NCBI RefSeq assembly: GCF_024679245.1
Contig: NC_090191.1
Location: 2,252,778 to 2,316,777, forward strand
DNA: 64,000 bases
Direction: 5' to 3'
Source of the DNA: Pseudorasbora parva
Taxonomy: Eukaryota > Chordata > Actinopteri > Cypriniformes > Gobionidae
Each line of letters begins with the position of its first letter. Positions within the stretch are counted from its first letter, which is position 1. The notes below the pieces were generated by a model, which searched no databases, was not told the DNA's origin, and saw nothing but the letters and a program-made list of their open reading frames with translations. Positions 57,356 through 64,000 of the stretch are shown piece after piece. The translations under genes were made by a program, and so were the position numbers.

Positions 57356-59204
57356 TCATTCAGTCCCTGGAGCACTCTGCATGAGTAGATGCCAGTAAAT
57401 CCCTCCTTTGTTTCCAAAACTGCATAAGCATCTCCTTGACCAGCATCCATGCGACAGACGGTTTAAGTCTTCCAAAATCTGAAAAGTAGAACTCAAAGGG
57501 TAGGAGACTTTTAAACCTGACGGGCAAAGGCATGTGCTGTGCATTATACGTTTGTTATATTTGGGTCATCTAGAGATATTGACAACAGATTCATGTTGGA
57601 ATTGTTGGGCCATGCTTCTTCTTTCAAAAGAAAATCAGGTCCCTTAAGCCATCCCTTACATGCTAAACATTCTTTAGCACCAATACCCCCTAGATGCCTC
57701 ATCAGCTGGATTTAAAGTTGACTTGATGTGCATTTCCACCATTCAGCTGGTGTGTGGTGAGTGTTCTGGCGCAATATGGCTGCTTTTGCATCATCCAGGT
57801 GGATTCTGCACATTGGTGGAGGTTGAGGAGACCCCCCCCCCCCTCTAAATGTAAAGCACATCGCTAAGGAAAGACCTGTGGAATATTATCTTCCCAGCCA
57901 ACATTGCACTTGCACATTTCTTAAAGGACCTGTTTTACAGGCAGAGTTAATGGTGAAAGAAACCCCCAAAGGGTCACCGAACTAACCACAGACAACATGC
58001 CATGTATTGTGTGAGGACGCTCTTTCATGGATTAACTACCGGTGAATTTATCTGTTTCAGTGCACCAGTGCAGACCAAGTATTCTTTCTATTGGCATTTC
58101 ATCTTTATCTAAGACAAGCTCTTTGGTTGCCTTTGACCTCTGTTCTTCTGGAAATGCAGGACATGAGGACACGACTACTATTCAGAAATTTTGACAGTTG
58201 AAATCCTACCTTAGCACAAGCAGCAATGATATGGAGCCATATGGAGTGCTTCAGCTTCTGTGGCAAAGATGTTAAGACTCCTGTCTGAACCTCATAAGAA
58301 CACCCAACAGATAGTTGGTGAGATAGGGGCCCTGCAACAGCTGACCATTCAGAGGTTCCTTTAAACATTGCAACACAATCGAACACTACTAAGTTTTCTT
58401 TTTTGATGATATACACCATGGTGTGGTATGTACCAAACCTTACAATCTTCTCTTATCAGCTTCTGAGGTGGTACTTCCTCTGCATATCCCGTATCAATTA
58501 CATCAGACAGAAAGGATATATACTCTTGCTGATGTTCTTGATTTCTTTTTAACTTCCTTTGGTTTCCATTTTTTTCTTGAACAGTTGGTCACATCATCAT
58601 CCGACAGTTTCTCATTAAAATTATGATTATTTTGAGCAATCAACACATCCTTTAGCCTGGCAACTGAGATCCAATTGGCCGTGACTACATGACAGCCATT
58701 GCTTCCTTTTTCACTATTACCACCTCTTAGTGGCCTATTCATGGCCCAATCCAATAGGGTCTTGTCAGCATATGGTCCTCTTACTTGACTGTCAGTGACT
58801 TCCCACGGTTCCATACGATTTGATGCAGTGAGACTAATCAACATTTCAACCTAATAATTTAAGTCATTCTGAGTGAGAATTTTATTCTTGCTCACCTGCA
58901 TTGGTTCTTGAGTATACAGCTCTGGTAAATCCATAAAAGTCTCTCCATAGGCTTGAAAGACCAGAGAGCATGAACATGTCTACAGACCTTTCTTGGCTCA
59001 TGTATGGAGCAGTATAAAGCTTCTTGTTCCTGTAAGATTCAGTGTTCTTAATAAGATGTTCTATAAAGAAACTGGCTGAACTTCCAGGATCCAAAAACGC
59101 CTAGGTGTTGACAATCTTGGTACCTGACTTTGCCTTGACTTAAATTATAGAGAGAACACATTCCTTGTTCCCGGCCCCAGTTTGACAACAAGCCTGAAAA
59201 GTAG
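57356..59204 (-). pseudogene. BEL/Pao retrotransposon internal fragment, minus strand
   Basis: Next to the LTR the minus strand reads FLDPGSSASFFIEHLI, an aspartic protease start, then ARLKDVLIAQNNHNFNEKLS, DCVAMFKGTSEW (reverse transcriptase, Asp of the first catalytic block) and ACAKVGFQLSKFLNSSRVLM. The order protease-reverse transcriptase and the spacing are those of BEL/Pao pol. Gag, most of the reverse transcriptase, integrase and the second LTR are missing, and stops are frequent. A SINE-like scrap (ctgcacattggtggaggttg) lies near 57800. Confidence 0.7.
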
Positions 59205-59959
59205 TGTTAGGGGTTAACAGCTTATGACCCAGGACCAGTAGTGAAGAAATGAAGTCAAAGAGTCAGGATTGCAATTAATTAAAATAAATGTACTTAAGAA
59301 TAGTTTACAGTTTCAAATGCAGCAGCCAGCTTCAAGTCTCACAAGGAGTTCGTAGGCCGCGTTCCCTCTCTCACAGTCTCGTTGCCTCGCCCTATCATAC
59401 ATAGAATTGTCCCAACAGTTATACCATTTTCAAGGTCTATCCACGTCATTACTGCAATGTGGATGGTTCTGATTGGCTCAGAGACAATGCACAGTCATGG
59501 TAAATGTCCACACATGTCAGTTAATCTGATGCAAAGTTTCCATAGAGTTGTCACTTGTTGATGCTTTCACCCGGAATTAGCTCCGTAGTGACCTTTCAGA
59601 TCTGGAGCAGGCCCCAGCTTTCCCAGAACAACAAGTCCACCCATCTCTTACTGTGCCCATTGTACACCATTCTCAACACTGATCTGTAACATAAAATATT
59701 GCGCATTAAGCTCCAGTTCTAACCAAAACATACTGATAACGTGCTTTCTTTCAGTGAGAGGGACACACAATAGTACAGGCAATATTCATCTTGACTCTTT
59801 AGTGTTTCAGTTAAAGGAAATATAAAAGGAATAAAATATAGTAAATTAAATGAAAGACAAATCCATATTTTGTATCTGGAAGCCGGGCTAAGTGAGCAAA
59901 CGCTGTTAATGCACTCCTGACGTGTTAGGGGTGTCTGATACCTCAAAAATCCAAACACA
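59205..59959 (-). mobile_element. BEL/Pao LTR, minus strand
   Basis: On the minus strand this begins TGTGTTTGGATTTTTGAGG and ends CCCCTAACA, directly before the protease-coding remnant. It matches the solo LTR at 46595-47484 in opposite orientation but is about 135 bp shorter. No target duplication was found. Confidence 0.65.
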
Positions 59960-60144
59960 TGACCTTGTTGCAAGTGTTTAGTGACACACCACACATCTCT
60001 AGGCCAAACCCTCAGTCACTCCTCAGAGACCAAATATACACTTTAGAAAACAAGAAACTAAAAGCAAAATCATAATTGGACAGAATCAATATAATAATAT
60101 AGGAAGATAAATATTGATTAAGGTTTTGATTATGAATTTAATTA

Positions 60145-60192
<48 letters not shown>

Positions 60193-60568
60193 TAATTAAG
60201 GTGGATTATATAGTGGATTTCAGAATTGCCCTTTCAGTAGCAAGAGCATTTTTTTACTGTTAATGGTGATAGTTTGCTTTTGGTTTCCATGTAAAGCAAA
60301 GAGGGATGCCTTTGATTGCAGATACATGGGTTTCTGCAATCTTTACTTGCATCCCCAGTCTTCTAGCAGCCAAAACAGAATCTATTCATTCTCAGTGTAG
60401 GGATCACTATACCAAAATTCCAGTAATCGGTACCAAATACCATAAAAATGTTACGGTTCTCTGTACCAATTACGATACCACAGCAAAACGTTTTTTATTT
60501 ATTTAACTATTTAATGTATGTTGTTTTGTGCACTTAAACTGGGGTTAACTTGTTTTTGTCTCTTTTAG
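59960..60568. other. End of gene C intron
   Basis: Contains an (AT)n tract and, at about 60400-60490, ctataccaaaattccagtaa / ggtaccaaataccataaaaa, probably the scrap of a hAT-type element. The last 60 bases (ggggttaacttgtttttgtc) match the intron ends of A and B. Confidence 0.45.
60145..60190. repeat. (AT)n microsatellite
   Basis: About 22 AT dinucleotides without interruption. Confidence 0.95.
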
Positions 60569-62592
60569 ATCCGATGGCACTGAAAGTGGAGAGTCAAGAG
60601 CTAAATATGAAAAAGAAAGATCCATATGGGCAACATCATGATTTCATAACTGGAGAAAAATATGAACAGACTGAAAAAATTTCCTCACAAAAAATAACTC
60701 GAAAGCCTCAAAAGAGTTTAATTGAAAAACAACAACTGAAAGTCCACAGGAAAATTCACACTGGCGAGAAGCCTCACATCTGCCAACAATGTGGAAAGAG
60801 TTTCACTCATAAAGGGCATCTTAAAGACCACATGAGAATTCACACTGGAGAGAAGCCTTACACCTGCCAACAGTGTGGAAAGAGTTTCACTCATAAAGGA
60901 AACCTTGAGCAACACATAAAAATTCACACTGGAGACAAGCCTTACACCTGCCAACAGTGTGGAAAGAATTTCACTCATAAAGGGATTCTAAACGGCCACA
61001 TGAGAATTCACACGGGAGAGAAGCCTTACATCTGCCAACTGTGTGGAAAGAGTTTCACTAATAAAGGGCATCTTAAAACCCACATGAGAGTTCACTCTGG
61101 AGAGAAGCCTTACAACTGCCCACAATGTGAAAAGAGTTTCACTCGAAAAGGGATTCTTAAAGGCCACATGAGAATTCACACTGGAGAGAAGCCTTACACC
61201 TGCCCACAATGTGGAAAGAGTTTCACTCGAAAAGGGATTCTTAAAGGCCACATGAGAATTCACACTGGAGAGAAGCCTTTCACCTGCCAACAGTGTGGAA
61301 AGAGTTTCATTAATAAATGGCATCTTAAAACCCACATGACAGTTCACACTGGAGAGAAGCCTTACACCTGCCCACAATGTGGAAAGAGTTTCGCTCATAA
61401 AGGAAGGATTGAGGAACACATGAGAGTTCACACTGGAGAGAAGCCTTTCACCTGCCAACAGTGTGGTAAGAGTTTCACTCAAATAAAGGTTCTTAAAGTC
61501 CACATGAGAGTTCACACTGGAGAGAAGCCTTTCACCTGCCAACAGTGTGGTAAGAGTTTCACTCAAATAAAGGTTTTTAAAGTCCACATGAGAGTTCACA
61601 CTGGAGAGAAGCCTTTCACCTGCCAACAGTGTGGTAAGAGTTTCACTCAAATTAAAGTTCTTAAAGTCCATATGAGACGTCACACTGGAGAGAAGCCATT
61701 CACCTGCCAACAGTGTGGAAAGAGTTTCAATTATAAAGGAAGCTTTGAGAAACACATGAGAGTTCACACTGGAGAGAGGCCATACACCTGCCAGCAGTGT
61801 GGAAAGAGTTTCAATCATAAAAGAAGTTTTGTGCAACACATGAGAGTTCATACTGGAGAGAAGCCTTACACCTGCCCTCAGTGTGGAAAGAGCTTTAGTC
61901 AAACATGGAATCTTAAAGTCCACATGAGAGTTCACACTGGAGAGAAGCCGTACACCTGCCAACAATGTGGAAAGAGTTTTAATCATAAAGGGAGTCTTAA
62001 AGGACACATGCAAGTTCACACTGGAGGGAAGAGTTTCACCTGCCAACAGTGTGGAAAGAGTTTCAATCATAAAAGAAGCTTTGAGCAACACATGAGAATT
62101 CACACTGGAGAGAAGCCTTACAGCTGCCAACAGTGTGGAATGAGTTTCGCTCAAAAAGGAAACCTTGAGCTACACATGAGAGTTCACACTGGAGAGAAAC
62201 CTTACACCTGCCAAAAGTGTGGAAAGAGTTTCACTCGAAAAAGAACCCTTGAGGAACACATGAGAGTTCACACTGGAGAAAAGCCTTACACCTGCCAACA
62301 GTGTGGAAAAAGTTTTAATCATAAAGGAAATTTCGAGGAACACATGAAAATTCACACTGGAGAGAAGCCCTACACCTGCACACAGTGTGGAAAGAGTTTT
62401 ATTCGAAGAGGAACCCTTGAGGACCACATTAGAATTCACACTGGAGAGAAGCCCTACACCTGCCAACAGTGTGGAAAGAATTTCAATCGGAAATGGCATC
62501 TTAAAGTCCACATGAAAGTTCACACTGGAGAGAAGCCTTATTCCTGCCAAGAGGTAATGACCCCTTCCTGTTCCAACATGACTGTACACTAG
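60569..62592 (+). CDS. FiNZ zinc-finger gene C, terminal exon with 21 C2H2 fingers
   Basis: Acceptor tgtctcttttag|atccg; starts [20 protein letters not shown]. The degenerate first finger of A and B is mostly lost ([10 protein letters not shown]). Twenty-one canonical fingers follow with TGEKPY/F linkers; the second linker is TGDKP, and linker 15 is TGGKS. Fingers 9-11 are almost identical ([27 protein letters not shown]), and fingers 5 and 6 share TRKGILKGH. With 50248-51028 the protein is 934 aa. Finger 22 is cut after YSCQE by Tc1-like sequence, giving a foreign tail [12 protein letters not shown] and a stop. A candidate ATTAAA lies at 62875. Expected role: nuclear DNA-binding, probably repressor; target unknown. 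Confidence 0.9.
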
Positions 62593-62961
62593 TGCACAAA
62601 GCAAGGTCCATAAATACATGAATGAGTGAGTTTGGTATGGAGGAACTTGACTGGCCTGCACAGAGTCCTGACCTCAATCCGATAGAACTCCTTTGGGATG
62701 AATTAGAGCGGAGACTGAGAGCCAGGCCTTCTTGTCCAACATCAGTGCCTGATCTCACAAATGCACTTCTAGAAGAATGGTCAAAAATTCCAATAAACAC
62801 ACTCTTAAACCTTGAGGAAAGCCTTCCCAGAAGAGCAGACGCTGTTATAGCTGCAAAGGGTGGGCCAACTCCATATTAAACCCTACAGATTAAGAATGGG
62901 ATGTCATTAAAGTTCATGTGCATGTAAAGGCAGGTGTCCCAAAACTTTTGGCAATATAGTA
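62553..62961 (+). mobile_element. Tc1-like element, 3' half, fused to the gene C finger array
   Basis: From 62553 the sequence is the 3' part of the same Tc1-like family as 43952-45062 (ccttcctgttccaacatgac; the transposase frame gives MSEFGMEELDWPAQSPDLNP, LWDELERRLRARPSCPTSV, NLEESLPRRADAVIAAKGG). It ends at ggcaatatagta. The 5' half is absent. The gene C frame passes through its first 40 bases in a frame different from the transposase. Confidence 0.88.
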
Positions 62962-62965
62962 GGGA

Positions 62966-64000
62966 GACAGTCAGTGGTGCTCCATGGTGAGGAGGATCAG
63001 GATGAGTCAGAGGATGAGGGGGGAGCAGAGTTTAAAGACAGTCAGTGGTGCTCCATGGCGAGGGGGATCAGGATGTGGCAGAGGATGAGGGGGAGCAGGG
63101 TTTGGAGACAGTCGGTGGTGCTCCATGGTGAGGAGGATCAGGATGTGGCAGAGGATGAGGGGGAGCAGGGTTTGGAGACAGTCGGTGGTGCTCCATGGGA
63201 AGGAGGATCAGGATGAGTCAGAGGATGAGGGGGAGCAGGGTTTGGAGACAGTCGGTGGTGCTCCATGGTGAGGAGGATCAGGATGAGTCAGAGGATGAGG
63301 GGGAGCAGGGTTTGGAGACAGTCGGTGGTGCTCCATGGCGAGGAGGATCAGGATATGGCAGAGGATGAGGGAGAGCAGGGTTTGGAGACAGTCGTGGTGC
63401 TCCATGGTGAGGAGGATCAGGATGTGGCAGAGGATGAGGGGGAGCAGGGTTTGGAGACAGTCGGTGGTGCTCCATGGGGAGGAGGATCAGGATGAGTCAG
63501 AGGATGAGGGGGAGCAGGGTTTGGAGACAGTCGTGGTGCTCCATGGTGAGGAGGATCAGGATGTGGCAGAGGATGAGGGGGAGCAGGGTTTGGAGACAGT
63601 CGGTGGTGCTCCATGGGGAGGAGGATCAGGATGAGTCAGAGGATGAGGGGGAGCAGGGTTTGGAGACAGTCGGTGTTGCTCCATGGCGAGGAGGATCAGG
63701 TTGAGTCAGAGGATGAGGGGGAGCATGGTTTGGAGACAGTTGGTGGTGCTCCATGGCGAGGAGGATCAGGATGAGTCAGAGGATAAGGGGGAGCAGGGTT
63801 TGGAGACAGTCGGTGGTGCTCCATGGTGAGGAGGATCAGGATGAGGGGGAGCAGGGTTTGGAGACAGTCGGTGGTGCTCCATGGTGAGGAGGATCAGGAT
63901 GTGGCAGAGGATGTGGGTGAGCAGGGTTTGGAGACCGTCAGTGGTGCTCCATGGTGAGGAGGATCAGGATGTGGCAGAGGATGAGGGGGAGCAGGGTTTG
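62966..64000 (+). repeat. 70-bp minisatellite, second array, runs off window
   Basis: About 15 units of the repeat found at 25168-26695; ctccatgg recurs every 70 bp (63191, 63261 and so on), with some 69-bp units (gtcgtggt in place of gtcggtggt). It starts within five bases of the Tc1-like end. Confidence 0.95.

Noticed and set aside
60988..62154. 388-codon minus-strand frame opposite the gene C fingers (also 60718-60978, 62170-62661 and similar frames opposite A and B)
   Set aside because: It is the antisense of the regular 84-bp finger repeat. The open frame is a by-product of codon periodicity, and the repetitive [10 protein letters not shown] text matches no protein family.

Overview
This is animal nuclear DNA, almost certainly from a cyprinid (carp/zebrafish-group) fish. 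It is gene-poor and AT-rich, with very dense transposon remains (Tc1-like, hAT, Harbinger-like, TTAA-target elements, L2-type and Rex1-like LINEs, BEL/Pao LTRs, a tRNA-derived SINE). It carries C2H2 zinc-finger genes whose N-terminus is the cyprinid FiNZ type (motif MAFIKEESEDVKIEE). There are no bacterial operons, rRNA genes or CRISPR arrays.

The backbone is three tandem paralogous FiNZ zinc-finger genes on the + strand. Each has a conserved CRE-containing promoter and a short 5' noncoding exon, a FiNZ coding exon that ends in phase 1, a long repeat-filled intron, and a single large zinc-finger exon. Gene A: promoter about 15.5 kb, FiNZ exon 17146-17230, finger exon 23750-24471, 268 aa, 6 fingers. 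Gene B: promoter about 33.5 kb, exons 34167-34251 and 42803-43524, 268 aa, 6 fingers. Gene C: promoter about 48.1 kb, exons 50248-51028 and 60569-62592, 934 aa, 21 complete fingers. Gene C is the highlight. Its FiNZ exon is expanded to nine in-frame 87-bp copies, and its finger array ends by running into a Tc1-like transposon.

Region by region: 0-15 kb is an old repeat landscape (Tc1-like transposase remnant, a hAT element with perfect 8-bp target duplication and a nested solo LTR, a large foldback, a LINE with a nested SINE, a decayed SAMD3-like gene, several MITEs). 15-27 kb is gene A with L2 and Rex1-like LINEs in its intron, followed by a 70-bp minisatellite. 27-33 kb holds an unrecognised minus-strand pseudogene pair and nested TIR elements. 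33-45 kb is gene B, whose intron holds an L2 LINE with at least three levels of nested insertions, followed by a Tc1-like element. 45-64 kb is gene C, with a 3-kb TIR element, a LINE and a BEL/Pao remnant in its intron, ending in a second block of the 70-bp minisatellite that runs off the window.

FiNZ zinc-finger proteins are thought to be repressors of transposable elements, so the genes and the elements around them plausibly represent the two sides of one conflict. That link is inference from the family; the sequence shows only the genes, their duplication history and the insertions. All coordinates come from reading by eye. Target-site duplications are quoted only where both copies were located.
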